Shown: positions 1-9,589, numbered from the stretch's first letter. The stretch: DNA of 21,258 nucleotides from Thermoplasmata archaeon (GCA_030040755.1 JASHTC010000153.1:1-21258); one strand, 5' to 3'. A program made the numbers and translations. The notes: generated by a model from the sequence alone, not told the origin.

Positions 1-3000
1 GTCAGGGCGGGCGCCGCAGAAGGAGTCACGGCCAGCTCCGGCGGCGCAGGGGCGGACCCATCGCCGGCGCGGACCGGAGAGTCCGGGACGGCTGGGGGAA
101 CGGGGGGCTCGCTCGGGAGCTCCGAAGGCACTGCCTCGGGGCCGGACTCGACGGAGAGAACGGACTCCGGAGCGGGACTGGGCTGCTCGGCCAGATCCGG
201 CACGGGAAGGACGGGCGCCGCGGGCCCGTCGAACGGCTCCTCCGGTGGGGAGGATGGCGTCTCCGCGGGGGAAGGAGCCTCCGGCCCGGGGGCGGTAGCT
301 TGTCCTCGCTCTCCGGACCCCTCGCCCACCGGCGGGGCTCCCGCCTCGGGGGACTCGACCTCTCCCTCCCCCTCGGTGGCGAAGGGAGCGGCTTCGCCAA
401 GTCCCGGCTGGGTCTCTACGGCCTCGTCCGCCGGACCCGAAGGAGGCTCGAGCGTCGGACTAGGCGGGCCGCCAGGGACCTCCGACGCGGTCGAAATCGG
501 CTCGGACTCCGTGCCCGTCGTATCGGCCGCGAAGGCCGGTTCCTCATGGGGGAATCCAAGCATGGGGGCGCGCGGCTCCGGCTCGGCGACCGGTGATTCC
601 GGACTCGGCGAGGACGGCGGGAGCGCGGCGACCGCGGGGATCACCGAAGCGTCGGCCGGCTCTGGGGAGGGTTCGACCGGCCCCGGCGACTCCGCCGGAG
701 GCGCCGCGGAGGGCGGCGGAGGGAGGGGGACGAGCAGCTGCCCTTCCACGGGGAGGGCCGGCGGACTCCCCCTCGGCGACTCCGCCGGGAAGGGTGGCGG
801 CGGAGTCGACGCCTCCGTCGTCAGCGCGGGAGGAGCTGGAGCGCGAGGGAACGGGCGGGCCGGGGGGACCGTCGGGAGGGGAAGAGAGGCCGACGGGCGC
901 GCCCGAAGGTCGGGCCCCGGTTCGGGCCACTCCGCCGGTACTTCCCGCCGCGGACCGTCCCGGTCCGCATCGGGTTCCATCCCCCCGGGCGAGGAACGGG
1001 AGCCTCGGAGCTCGCCCGCGGGCAGCGGGGCGGAGGCAGCCTCGGCCGCGGGTCGACCGGTCCGGTCGATCCCCCACGCAGAGTGCGAGGGCGGAGTCCC
1101 CCCGAACTTGAGGACGAGTGCCTCGGCGATGGGCCACCCGAATCCGGGCAGCGCGGCGAGCGTGTCGAACGAGGCGGCCTCGAACGCCGCGCGGGACTGG
1201 AGGCCGGCATCCCAGGCTCCGGCCGTCTTGGCGAACCCAAGCAGGGGAGCGCCGAGCACCCCATCGAGCTCCGTCATCAGGGCCCGGACCTGCTCCTCCC
1301 GGGCGATGCACTCCGACCCCGCAAAATCGACCGCGGCCTCGCCGTTCCCCGCGGTCGGTGGGGGAGGGCGAACCCGCGAGCCCGGTGGGCGGGCCGGGGG
1401 GTGCTTGACATGCTCCGGCCGCGGGGGAAGGCCGGGGAGGTGGAGCCACCATCGCACCCCGGTGCGGCTGCGGCCGCGGGACGTCTCCGAGAGGGGGAAC
1501 TCCCGCACGTCGTCGACCACTCGGACCTCGGGGATTCCGAGATACGCGGCGAGCAACGGGGCGACCCGTCGCAGCTCGGCGGCGAGCGGGTCGAGGGTGG
1601 CGACCACGAGGGGCGGGGACGGGCGGCCGGGGTCGGGATGACGCTGCCGCAGCTCTCGCTCCACCCGCTCGACGAGGCGGAAGGCGTCCGGGGAGAGGGG
1701 CGGGGGGACCCGGGTCGGAAGGGGATGAGCGGCCGGGAGCTCGATGTACATCTCCCCCAGGCGCCAGGGCGCGGGGACCAAGCGCTCCGGCAGCCGCTCC
1801 ACGTAGGTGACCATCGATGGGAGGATCCGCCGAGGGGTCCCCTGCAGCACCACGGAGAGCTCCCCGCTCGCGGCCGCACCGTCCCGGCGGTGGGCCGCCG
1901 GACGCCGGAGGATGTGGACGATCTGGGTCGCCTCGCTCGGGTAGAACTTCTGGATCTCAGCGAGGACCGGCTCCAGGTCGCGCCGGCGCCCGGCCCACGG
2001 CGTGGCGGGACCGAACGCCTCGAACTTACTGACGAGCGCGAGGCGCTCGAGCGTGGGCCGGTCGTTCCGCAGCGCCTGGGCCGCCTCCTCGATCCCCACG
2101 ACGACCACGACCGCGGGAAGGGGGGTCGACGCGGGGATCCCGAGGCTCTTGCGGAACCGGGCGATCGCGTCCAAGACCGTCTGCCACCGGTCCCACGATC
2201 GGGCCCGTTCCTCGTCCATCAGGGTGGCGTTCACCGGCTCGAGCGGGGATTCGAAGAGACTCGTCCCGGACGCCTGGCTGCCTCCGTAGACCATCTCGGC
2301 CACGTGGGGCGCCACGGGGGCGAGCAACAGGGAGCTTCCCCGCAGGAGGTGATGGAGGGTGCGGAGCGCGGCGCGGCGGGAGGCGACCGCCGCCGAGGGC
2401 TCGAGGCGAGGGGCAACGAGCGCACGGTACCGGGGCAGGTCGTTGGAGAGGAAGCGGGAAAGGCGGCGGTAGGCGGCCGCGCACGCCTGTCCGTCGTAGT
2501 CGGCCAGGGTCGCCACGCGAACCCGCTCCCACCGGGCCAGCACGGCCCGGTCCTCGACTTCGAGCTCCCCCAGGAAGCCAGCGACCGAGGGGAGGAACGT
2601 GCTGAGCAGCGGGGGGTCGATCCGGTCCAGGATGTCGCGCGCGCTCTGCCAGTACTGGCCCAGGAGGCGGGCCTCCTGCACGCACCGCTGGTCGAGCCGC
2701 AGGCCGGATGGGCGCAGGGCCTCTCCCCGGACGAGGGCGCAGCGCACCGCGTCGGCCCCGTAGGTGGCGGTCAGCTCGGCCATCGGGGGTCCCGAGCCGC
2801 CCGGGAACACCGTCAGTCCGAGGTCGGCCGGCGCCCCGACCACCCCAGACATGGCCGCCAGGTGGTGGGCGAGCGCGGGGGCCCGCCGTCGTTCGTTGAG
2901 ATAGACCCAGACCGCGTCGCCGGCGGGAAACGGGTCGAACCGGGCCCAGCCGCCCAGGATGCCGCGAAGGGCCGGCAGGAGCGGCCGCGTGACCGGGCGA

Positions 3001-4409
3001 CGGGTCCCTCCGCAGCCGCAGGCGCGCTCGGCCCCGACGGGCTCGAGCCGCTCGCACCGGGGACACTCGAGCAGGGTGGCGTTCCCCCATCCCGGGGGCT
3101 GGGTCGTCGAATCGCTGACGGGCCAGGCGGCCACCTCGATCTGGCTCATCGGCCGGTCGCGGGGCAGCAACCTCGCGTAGGCCGCCTTCCGCTCGGGCGG
3201 CAGGCGGGAGGGCTCGAGGCACCAGGCGCGCCCGGGGGCCCAGACCAGCGAGGTGCCGCAGATCGCACAGTAGGGGACCCCGCGTCGGACCCGCAGGTGG
3301 GCGAACACCAGCCCACTGTCCGCGAGGTCGCGGAGCACGAACTCGTTCGCCGTCGCCAGGTCGAGGCCGGCGTACTTGTGCATCAGCGTGGCCGCGAGCT
3401 GGCCTCGCGTGGTCACGAGCGGCCAGCCGTTGACCCCGATCCGCTCCGCGATCTGCGCGTCCGTGCCGCCGTGACCCGGGACCAACGGGACGATGCCCGT
3501 GCCACTGTCCCCGACGTCGGGGACCGCCTGCAGGGTGCCGCCCGGGGCGGTCAGCTCCCCGCCCATGGGGAACTCGGCCCGGAGGGGGTACTCGTAGGCC
3601 CGACCCGACCAGTGCGAGCCGAGGTGCTCTTCGAGAACCTCGACCTCAGCCCCCGGCAGCCAGGTGGCGAGCCGCGGCAGCGAGGAGCGGGAGGTCAGGA
3701 TCACCTCGTCCACCTCCTTCCGACGGTACCGGGCCAGGACGTACGGCATCTCGGGATTCATCAGCAGGGCCGTCGCCCCGAGGAGCCGCCACGGGGCGTC
3801 GACCCAGACGAGGGCCTGCACGCGGCGAGCGCCCTCGGTCAGGGCGAACCGAACGAGGTAGGTGTCCCCGTCCTCCTCCGAGTAGACGATCCGCTCCGGA
3901 CTCCGCGGGGTGGCGCAGTGGGGACAGATCCGAAGGGGAGCGTCGCGCGTCACCACCAGGCCGCGGGCGGCCATGCGACCCAGGATCGCTTCGATCCGGT
4001 CCCGGCGGTCGGCGCCGTCGAACGGCTGTCCGCCCTCTCCCCCCACCCAGACCGATAGGCCTCGGAGGAGGCCCGCGACGGCGTCGTCGCCCGCGTCCCC
4101 GTCGCGCCGCAACGTGCCCAGGGCGCGGCGGCCGGCGATCGTCAGGTAGCGGGCCGTCACGTCGGCGGCCACGGCCCGGACCGTCACGGCCGTCGGGTCG
4201 TCGCCCGGGGTGTACGCCCCTTCGTACTGGCGCAGGATCGGTGCGCTCCCCCGGCCCGCGACCCCGTCCGGGCGAGGGAGGCCGCGCGTAGCCCACAGGC
4301 TCCGGGCGGCCTTCTCCACGTCGTCCGGCCGGTACTGCTCGGCGAGCGACGCCGTGGAAACCCCCCCAGCGAATGAGAGGGGGGGCGTCGCGAATAAACC
4401 CTCTCCCAC
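1..4409 (-). CDS. Catalytically degenerate isoleucyl-tRNA-synthetase-like protein with HhH and long disordered tail (3' end outside window)
   Basis: This reading frame is open from about 4448 to the left edge, over 1,460 codons, with its stop beyond the window. The order of parts matches archaeal IleRS: a YRPDDVEKAARSLW N-terminus; a CP1 editing region with GTGIVPLVPGHGGTD (residues ~303-317); zinc-type CxxC pairs (158/161, 381/384, 449/452, 464/466); YGADAVR (550-556); then a helical anticodon-binding region. Both catalytic signatures are gone. The PHIGH site reads PTAVT (72-76), the GWDTHGLPVE block is absent, and KMSKSLGN is replaced around GGSGPP (537-542). An HhH (LAALPGFG, ~1084-1103) and a P/E/S/A-rich tail follow. 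Aminoacylation is therefore unlikely. A trans-editing, tRNA-binding or regulatory role is inference. The start is uncertain: GTG 4409 is used, but TTG 4445 and GTG 4319 are alternatives, none with a clear Shine-Dalgarno site. Confidence 0.8.
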   Translation of the reverse strand, partial: MGEGLFATPPLSFAGGVSTASLAEQYRPDDVEKAARSLWATRGLPRPDGVAGRGSAPILRQYEGAYTPGDDPTAVTVRAVAADVTARYLTIAGRRALGTLRRDGDAGDDAVAGLLRGLSVWVGGEGGQPFDGADRRDRIEAILGRMAARGLVVTRDAPLRICPHCATPRSPERIVYSEEDGDTYLVRFALTEGARRVQALVWVDAPWRLLGATALLMNPEMPYVLARYRRKEVDEVILTSRSSLPRLATWLPGAEVEVLEEHLGSHWSGRAYEYPLRAEFPMGGELTAPGGTLQAVPDVGDSGTGIVPLVPGHGGTDAQIAERIGVNGWPLVTTRGQLAATLMHKYAGLDLATANEFVLRDLADSGLVFAHLRVRRGVPYCAICGTSLVWAPGRAWCLEPSRLPPERKAAYARLLPRDRPMSQIEVAAWPVSDSTTQPPGWGNATLLECPRCERLEPVGAERACGCGGTRRPVTRPLLPALRGILGGWARFDPFPAGDAVWVYLNERRRAPALAHHLAAMSGVVGAPADLGLTVFPGGSGPPMAELTATYGADAVRCALVRGEALRPSGLRLDQRCVQEARLLGQYWQSARDILDRIDPPLLSTFLPSVAGFLGELEVEDRAVLARWERVRVATLADYDGQACAAAYRRLSRFLSNDLPRYRALVAPRLEPSAAVASRRAALRTLHHLLRGSSLLLAPVAPHVAEMVYGGSQASGTSLFESPLEPVNATLMDEERARSWDRWQTVLDAIARFRKSLGIPASTPLPAVVVVVGIEEAAQALRNDRPTLERLALVSKFEAFGPATPWAGRRRDLEPVLAEIQKFYPSEATQIVHILRRPAAHRRDGAAASGELSVVLQGTPRRILPSMVTYVERLPERLVPAPWRLGEMYIELPAAHPLPTRVPPPLSPDAFRLVERVERELRQRHPDPGRPSPPLVVATLDPLAAELRRVAPLLAAYLGIPEVRVVDDVREFPLSETSRGRSRTGVRWWLHLPGLPPRPEHVKHPPARPPGSRVRPPPPTAGNGEAAVDFAGSECIAREEQVRALMTELDGVLGAPLLGFAKTAGAWDAGLQSRAAFEAASFDTLAALPGFGWPIAEALVLKFGGTPPSHSAWGIDRTGRPAAEAASAPLPAGELRGSRSSPGGMEPDADRDGPRREVPAEWPEPGPDLRARPSASLPLPTVPPARPFPRAPAPPALTTEASTPPPPFPAESPRGSPPALPVEGQLLVPLPPPPSAAPPAESPGPVEPSPEPADASVIPAVAALPPSSPSPESPVAEPEPRAPMLGFPHEEPAFAADTTGTESEPISTASEVPGGPPSPTLEPPSGPADEAVETQPGLGEAAPFATEGEGEVESPEAGAPPVGEGSGERGQATAPGPEAPSPAETPSSPPEEPFDGPAAPVLPVPDLAEQPSPAPESVLSVESGPEAVPSELPSEPPVPPAVPDSPVRAGDGSAPAPPELAVTPSAAPAL

Positions 4410-4448
4410 CTCGGCGGCGTCGGTCCGCTCTCGAAAGCTCAGCAACTC

Positions 4449-4483
4449 TTATCAATCGCGGACGGTGCGTCCTCCCCGAGGAG
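4449..4483 (+). promoter_or_regulatory. Putative promoter and Shine-Dalgarno site of aIF5A
   Basis: A weak TATA-like stretch, TTATCAA, lies at 4449-4455, about 39 nt before the aIF5A ATG. GAGGAG at 4478-4483 is a good Shine-Dalgarno site seven bases from the start. The 81-nt gap to the divergent IleRS-like gene must also hold that gene's promoter, which I cannot place confidently. Confidence 0.45.
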
Positions 4484-4490
4484 ACCTTCG

Positions 4491-4877
4491 ATGGCCTGGA
4501 CCCAGCAGGAGATCCGCGAACTGCGGGAGGGCCGCTACATGCTCATCGACGAAGAGCCGTGCCGGATCCTCAGCATCCAGATGTCCAAACCGGGGAAGCA
4601 CGGGGAGGCCAAGGCCCGGATCGATGCGGTCGGTATCTTCGACGAGCGCAAGCGGAGCGTCGTCTTCCCGGTCACGCACAAGGTCCAGGTCCCGATCATC
4701 GGCAAGCGAAACGCGCAGGTCTTGTCGATGACCGACTCGGAGGTCCAGCTGATGGACCTCGAATCCTACGAGACGTTCAGCCTCGCGGTCGACCCGGAGA
4801 CGAAGGCGGCGGTGACGCCGGGGGGCGAGGTACAGTACCTCGATGCGATGGGACGACGCAAGATCACGCGGACCTGA
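4491..4877 (+). CDS. Translation initiation factor 5A (aIF5A)
   Basis: A 128-residue archaeal IF5A, the orthologue of eukaryotic eIF5A and bacterial EF-P, which binds stalled ribosomes and helps peptide-bond formation at difficult sequences. The N-terminal SH3-like domain carries the modification loop SKPGKHGEAK. Lys36 in GKHG is the residue expected to be converted to (deoxy)hypusine. The OB-fold half follows, from about residue 70. Length is normal for the family. The ATG is supported by GAGGAG seven bases upstream. The next gene runs in the same direction but appears to have its own TATA-like box at 4925, so I treat this one as monocistronic. No deoxyhypusine synthase gene is visible in the window. 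Confidence 0.96.
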   Translation: MAWTQQEIRELREGRYMLIDEEPCRILSIQMSKPGKHGEAKARIDAVGIFDERKRSVVFPVTHKVQVPIIGKRNAQVLSMTDSEVQLMDLESYETFSLAVDPETKAAVTPGGEVQYLDAMGRRKITRT

Positions 4878-4924
4878 GGCGGCCCTCCGGTCCCGTCCTG
4901 TAGAGCCCCCGGGCGGCGCGTGCC

Positions 4925-4933
4925 ATTAATAAA
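4925..4933 (+). promoter_or_regulatory. TATA-like box upstream of the giant repeat gene
   Basis: ATTAATAAA is the most AT-rich patch between aIF5A and the giant helical gene. A start of transcription about 28 nt downstream (near 4957) would leave a leader of roughly 20 nt before the GTG at 4977. It is identified by composition and position only. Confidence 0.5.
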
Positions 4934-4976
4934 GGGGACCGTCCATGATTTCGGTACCCCTTGCATCGGCGCCCTC

Positions 4977-7900
4977 GTGCCCGAAGTCACGGGGGTAGGA
5001 GGGGGGTAGCACGTCCGGTCCGGGGGGCGTCGGGGGCCTGCCGTCCTCCCGGCTCGCGCGCATTCTCCAAGAGAAAGCGGACGCGCTCAAGAAGAAGCGG
5101 CAGTCCGCCGAGGCCCTCCAGAAGGAGGCCGAGGAGGGGGTCGCCCAACTGGAGCGACTCGCGATCTCGCTCCCCGAGACCCCGGAGCGGGTCCAGCACC
5201 TGCGGGAGCTCGCCCGCCGGTCGGACTGGGACGCGGTCGAGACCCAGGCCAAGGCGCTCATCGAGTACATCGCCGAGCGCGTCGCGGGAGCGATCCAGGA
5301 CCGGCGTCGCCTCACGGTCGAGGCGGTCGCCCGTCTCGAGGCGGCCGGGGTCGCGGTCTCCCCCGAGGACAAGGCCGAGCTCGAGATGCTCGCGCAGCCC
5401 GCGCCGGGGGCGACCTGGTCCGACACGGTGTCCCGTCTGGCCCGGATCGAGGGCGTCCTCGCCCAGCTGGGGTCGCAGAACGTCACGCAGGCCCGGGAGC
5501 AGGCGCTCGCCGTGGCCGACTGGGTCCCGCTCTCCCCCGAGCGTCGGACGGAGTTCGCGAAGGAGGTGGACGGGGCCCTGCTCCCGGCCCGTGACGGCCG
5601 CGTGGCCGAGGCGCTCACCGGGCTCGCCGCCGTCCTCCGCGAGCGCATCCCCGAGGCGAAGCAGCGACGGGACGCCAGCCGCGCTCGCGCCGAGGCGCGG
5701 GTCGCGCTCGCCAAGGAGCACGGCACGCCGACGGCGGAGGTCGAGAGCGCGTTGCGCCTCGACCAGTCGGCCCCCCCCGAGCGGTGGCCCCAGACCGTCC
5801 CGGCGGTCGACCGGGCGGCCACGGAGCTCAGCGAGGCGCTCCGCTCGTGGACGGCGCAGACGTTGACCACCCTCCGGACGTCGCTCGAGGGCCTCTCGGA
5901 GTACGGGTCCGACCCGGCCGAAGCCCGCGTGGTGGTGGAGGAGGCGATCGGCCGGCTGCCGACCGTCCCTCCGGATGAGGTCGGCCCCCTGCTCGAGCGG
6001 GCCCGTCAGGCCGCGGAGGAGCCGATCGTTGCGGTCGTGGCCGCGCTCCTGGATGAGGTCCGCCCCCGCATCAACGAGGTCCGGCGTCTCGGGCGGGACC
6101 CGAGCGAGGTCTTTGCCGCGATGAACCGGGCCCGGGAGGCCCTCCGATTGAAGATCTACTCCGAGGCGCTCGCCGCCAGCCAGGAGGCCGTCGAGCGGGT
6201 CGGCAAGCTGACCGACGACCTCGAGGCGGCCCGCGACGAGCTCCTGGCGCTCGACGAGATGTTGAACCGGTTCCACAAGTCCGGGTTTCCGCGCGAGGAG
6301 TTCGATCCGGCGCTGGCCAAGGCACGGGCGTACCTCGACCGGGCGGAGGTCACGCCGGCTCGCGCCGAACTGCGCGACGCCCTCCTTCGGATCGGCCGCG
6401 AAGCCCTGCGGTACCTCAACGACCGGTGGGCGGCGCTCGACCGGGTCCGGGAGTATGCCCAGGAGCACGGGTTCCTCTCCCCGGAGGGCGCGAAGTCGGT
6501 GGCCGCGGCGCGCGAGCGGCTGGACGCCGGCGAGCTCGCGGGCGGCGCCGAGCTGCTCGCCCAGGCCGAGGTCGAGCTCCGGGCCTCCTCCGGACCGTAC
6601 GTGAGCCGTCGGGTCGAGGAGATGGAGCAGGGGCTCTCGGACATCCCGGACGAAGCGCTCACCGCCCCCGTGCGCCGGCTGTTGGCCGACGCCGACGTGA
6701 CCCTGCGGGTCAAGCAGGACCTCCTCGGCGCGACGGAGAGCCTGCGCAAGGCGGAACGCGACTTCGCCTCGGTCTTCGCGGTGCACGCGAGCGCGCTGGT
6801 CGACCTGCTCGAGGAGGAGCGCCGGGTGCTCGAATCGATGGGGGGCGCCGGGGACGAGATCCAGCGCCAGATCGACGAGGTCCAGCAGATCTTCAACATG
6901 GGGGACTTCGTCAAGGCCTCCCGGGCCTCGCAGGAGATCCGGACCCGGGCCCATCAGCAGCAGCTGCTGCGGAGCGAGGAGGCGGTCTCCCACGCCAAGC
7001 TCTCCCTCGTGGAGCTCGAGACCCTCGGGCTGGACCTCGGACGGTTCCGCGGCGACCTCGAGGAGGCCCAGGCCGCGGCCCGCGCCGGCCACTACGCCGA
7101 GGCGCACCGGCTGGCGAAGGCCCTCGAGGAGACCGCCGTGCGGACCCGCGCCGATACCCAGGCGGTGGTCGAGGACATCGCCCAGGCCCAGGAGGCGCTC
7201 GGGGACCTGCGCGATCTCGGGGTCGACCCCGAGCCGTTCTACGAGCCGATCCGGGCCGCCCGGCTTGCGTTCCAGGCCCTCGACCTCGGGACCGCCCGGG
7301 GGACGATCGCCGCGCTGCGGCAGCGCCTCGCGGAGGCGATGGCCGCGGCGGAGACCGACCGGCTCTTCGGGGAGATCGACCGGCTGATCGAAGACGGACG
7401 GCGCGTCGCCGCCCCGATGGAGGCGTTCTCCGTCCGGCTGCAGCGTTTGCGCACGGAGCGGGCGACCGCGCCGCCCGAGGCGACCCGCACCGCCACGCGG
7501 GCGCTCCACGAGGAGCTCGTCTCCCTGCTCGTCCCGATCCTGGAGGAGAACCTGCGGGGCCTCGAGCGCGACCTGGACATCGCGCGCGGGGCCGGGGTCG
7601 ACCTCGACAAGATCGTCGCCCCGCTCGCGGAGGCGCGTCGCCGGATCTCGCTGCCGGTGCCGGTCGGCGCCGCCGCGCTGCTGGACGCCGCCCGCTCGGA
7701 GTTCGTCGGGACCCGCGGGCTGGTCGAGCACGCCGAGCGGGTCGCCAAGCGGGCCCGGGAGGCGCTCGCGCAGGCGGACTTCCTCCGCGTGGAGACCGGG
7801 CCGCTGCGGGCCCAGATGGAGCAGGTCGACGCCGCGCTGGCCCACCGGGAGTACGCGCGCGCCATCGAGCTCGGCGGCCCGCTCGAGCGGGAGGTCCTGC

Positions 7901-9555
7901 AGGCGACTTACCATCAGGTCTCGAAGACCCTGGCCGGGTTCCGCGCGACGGTCACCCGGTTGCGGGGCGAGGGGATCGACACGACGGTCGCGGAGAACCT
8001 CCTGCACCAGGCGCGGATGGCCCTGGACGAGGGGCGTCCCGTGGACGCGGTCCAGCTGGCGTCGCGGAGCGAGGCGGAGCTCGAGCGCGTCGACCTCCAG
8101 CGGCGCATCGCGGAGGGGTCGATCGACGCGACGGCCCGGGCCCTGGAGCGGGCGCAGGCCGAGGGGGTGGTGGCTCCCTCGGTGACCAACGCCCTGGACG
8201 CCGCCCGGATCCTGCTCCAGAAGCACGATTACCCCGGCGTCCTCGAGCACGCCATCGAGGCCTCCGACTCGCTGGTCGCGCTGCGGGAGAGCCACCGGCG
8301 GGCCGGGGAGGCCTACGCCTCGGCGGAGGCGCAGATCGTGGAGGCGAGCGGGCTCGGCGCGGACGTCACCGACTCCCGGGGACGCCTCGCGGACGGGCTC
8401 CGATGCATCGAGACGGGGCAGTACCCGGACGCGGTCCGCGCCGCCCGCGAGGCCACCGAGATGGCCCGCTGGGCCATCGAACGCATCTTCGCGGGCCCGC
8501 TCGGGCAGCTCCGACGTCTGGTCGAGGTGGGGCGGCAGGAAGGGCTCCGGAGCGAGGTCGACCCGGTCGAGTCCATCGTGACCGAGGCGGAGGCCGCGCT
8601 GCGGGCCCGCGACTGGGCGCACGTGCGCGAGGCGGTGGCGCGGGCGGGCCACGCGAGCGAGAAGTCCCTGACCGCGGTCATCGAGGCCCGCTGGACTGAC
8701 GTCCAGAACCAGGTCGCCCGGCTGGGGGCCGGCCCCGAGTCGGAGCGGGTCCGGTGGGCCGAGCTGAGAGACCGCCTCGCCGACCTGCAGGTGCAACGGA
8801 ACTTCGTCGGCGCGCTCGCCCTGATCCGGGAAGAACGCGGACGGGTCCTCCAGCGCCGGCGCGAGGGGGTCGAGGCCGACCTCCAGCGCCTCAAGGACCA
8901 GCTCTGGGTCGGCGAGCGCCTCGGCGTCGATACCACCCCCATGATGCAGACGTTCAGCGAGGCGCGCGTGGCGCTGGACGCGAGCCACCTCGAGGAAGCG
9001 GAGACGCTCAACGCCCGCGCCCGGGAGGCGCTCGAGCACGCCATCGACGAGCCGTTCGCGCGGCGGCGGGGCGAGCTCCTGACCGAGATCAACTTCGCGT
9101 CCGACGGGCTCCGCGTCAGCGTGGGCCCGCTGCGCGTCCGGTACGTGGAGATGGAGCGCCTCGCCACCCAGCGCCGGCTCCTCGAGGGGAGCCGCCTGCT
9201 GATCTCGATCGAGGAGGAGCTGAACCTGCGCAAGTCGCTCCACCGCGAGCTGATGAACCTGCACTACCTGATCGACGCCGCGCTCGCCCGGGCGGCCGAG
9301 CGGCGGGTCGACACGAGCGAAGCGCGGGCCTTGCTCGCCGAGTCGGTCCGGCTCCGGGACGAGGACTACGCCGCGGCGCTCGAGAAGGCCCGCGACGCCC
9401 TCCGCCGGCTGCAGGGGGAGGTCCCGGCCCCGGGTGCCGCCGCCACGACGGCGCGTACCGAGGGGGCCGCGGCGACGAGCGAGTCCAGCTCCTCTTCGCC
9501 TCCTCCCCCTCCATCGACCCCCTTCTGGCCGTTCCGGCGCGCCCCGCCGACGTAG
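4977..9555 (+). CDS. Giant all-helical protein built from ~63-residue tandem repeats (apparent 5' frameshift)
   Basis: Family not recognised. About 1,520 residues, almost entirely helical and rich in Ala, Glu, Arg and Leu, with no signal peptide or membrane segment, so probably cytoplasmic. A loop of the type G-(V/I/L)-D recurs at nucleotides 5347, 5722, 5905, 6091, 6283, 6469, 7027, 7219, 7594, 7972, 8164, 8350, 8542, 8725, 8923 and 9304, with weaker copies filling the gaps. The spacing is 61-66 residues. Each loop is followed by a pattern like LxxAxxAL....YxxAxxxAxxAxxxL. The C-terminus is a Ser/Pro run ending PFWPFRRAPPT. Start: the frame is open only from 4999 (TAG at 4996) and has no ATG, GTG or TTG until ATG 5386, although residues before 5386 are clearly coding-like. 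GTG 4977 (MPEVTGVGGG) joins this frame if one G is removed from the G6 run at 5001-5006. A scaffold or rod-like role is only a guess. Confidence 0.82.
5160..9420 (+). repeat. About 23 degenerate tandem ~63-residue (189-nt) protein repeats
   Basis: Hand alignment of the G-x-D loops gives 19 units between 5905 and 9304 with a mean period of 189 nt. Three or four more divergent units extend the array back to about 5160. The repetition is visible at protein level only: codons have diverged and no long nucleotide repeats remain, so the array is old and not a recent expansion. Representative unit starts are LGVDPEPF (7216), EGIDTTVA (7969), SGLGADVT (8347) and LGVDTTPM (8920). Confidence 0.75.
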
Positions 9556-9575
9556 GGAGGCGTGCGGCGGCCCGC

Positions 9576-9589
9576 GGGTCTACGGACCC
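9576..9589. terminator. Small hairpin between convergent genes
   Basis: GGGTC-TACG-GACCC forms a 5-bp stem with a 4-base loop, 20 nt after the stop of the giant gene and overlapping the TAG stop of the gene on the other strand. It could act on both transcripts. It has no T-tract, so its role as a terminator is inference. The 10-mer CTACGGACCC in it recurs in the hairpin at 10605-10625. Confidence 0.35.

Noticed and set aside
376..1641. 421-codon Gly/Ser/Ala-rich plus-strand frame
   Set aside because: Antisense of the low-complexity tail of the IleRS-like protein; composition reflects the repeat-like codons, with no start signal or domain.
1083..4058. 991-codon plus-strand open frame opposite the IleRS-like gene
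   Set aside because: Exactly antisense-in-register to the IleRS-like frame; the minus-strand translation shows recognisable family motifs while this one shows none.
4392..4398. TTTATTC box on the minus strand as the promoter of the IleRS-like gene
   Set aside because: It lies downstream of the GTG at 4409 and no in-frame start codon occurs at a suitable distance after it before GTG 4319; left as unresolved rather than annotated.
3646..4455. 269-codon minus-strand frame over the 5' end of the IleRS-like gene
   Set aside because: Different frame from the one with IleRS homology; Arg/Gly/Pro-rich shadow.
4945..4998. ATG mini-ORF ending at an in-frame TAG before the giant gene (possible read-through or pyrrolysine)
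   Set aside because: Its ATG probably lies upstream of the transcription start implied by the TATA box, and its residues are not continuous in character with the helical protein. The GTG/frameshift reading is simpler.
4987..9264. 1,425-codon open frame antisense to the giant helical gene
   Set aside because: It is the codon-aligned mirror of a GC-rich, Glu/Leu/Ala-rich gene. Its translation is Arg/Pro/Leu/Asp-rich without any motif, as expected of a shadow frame.
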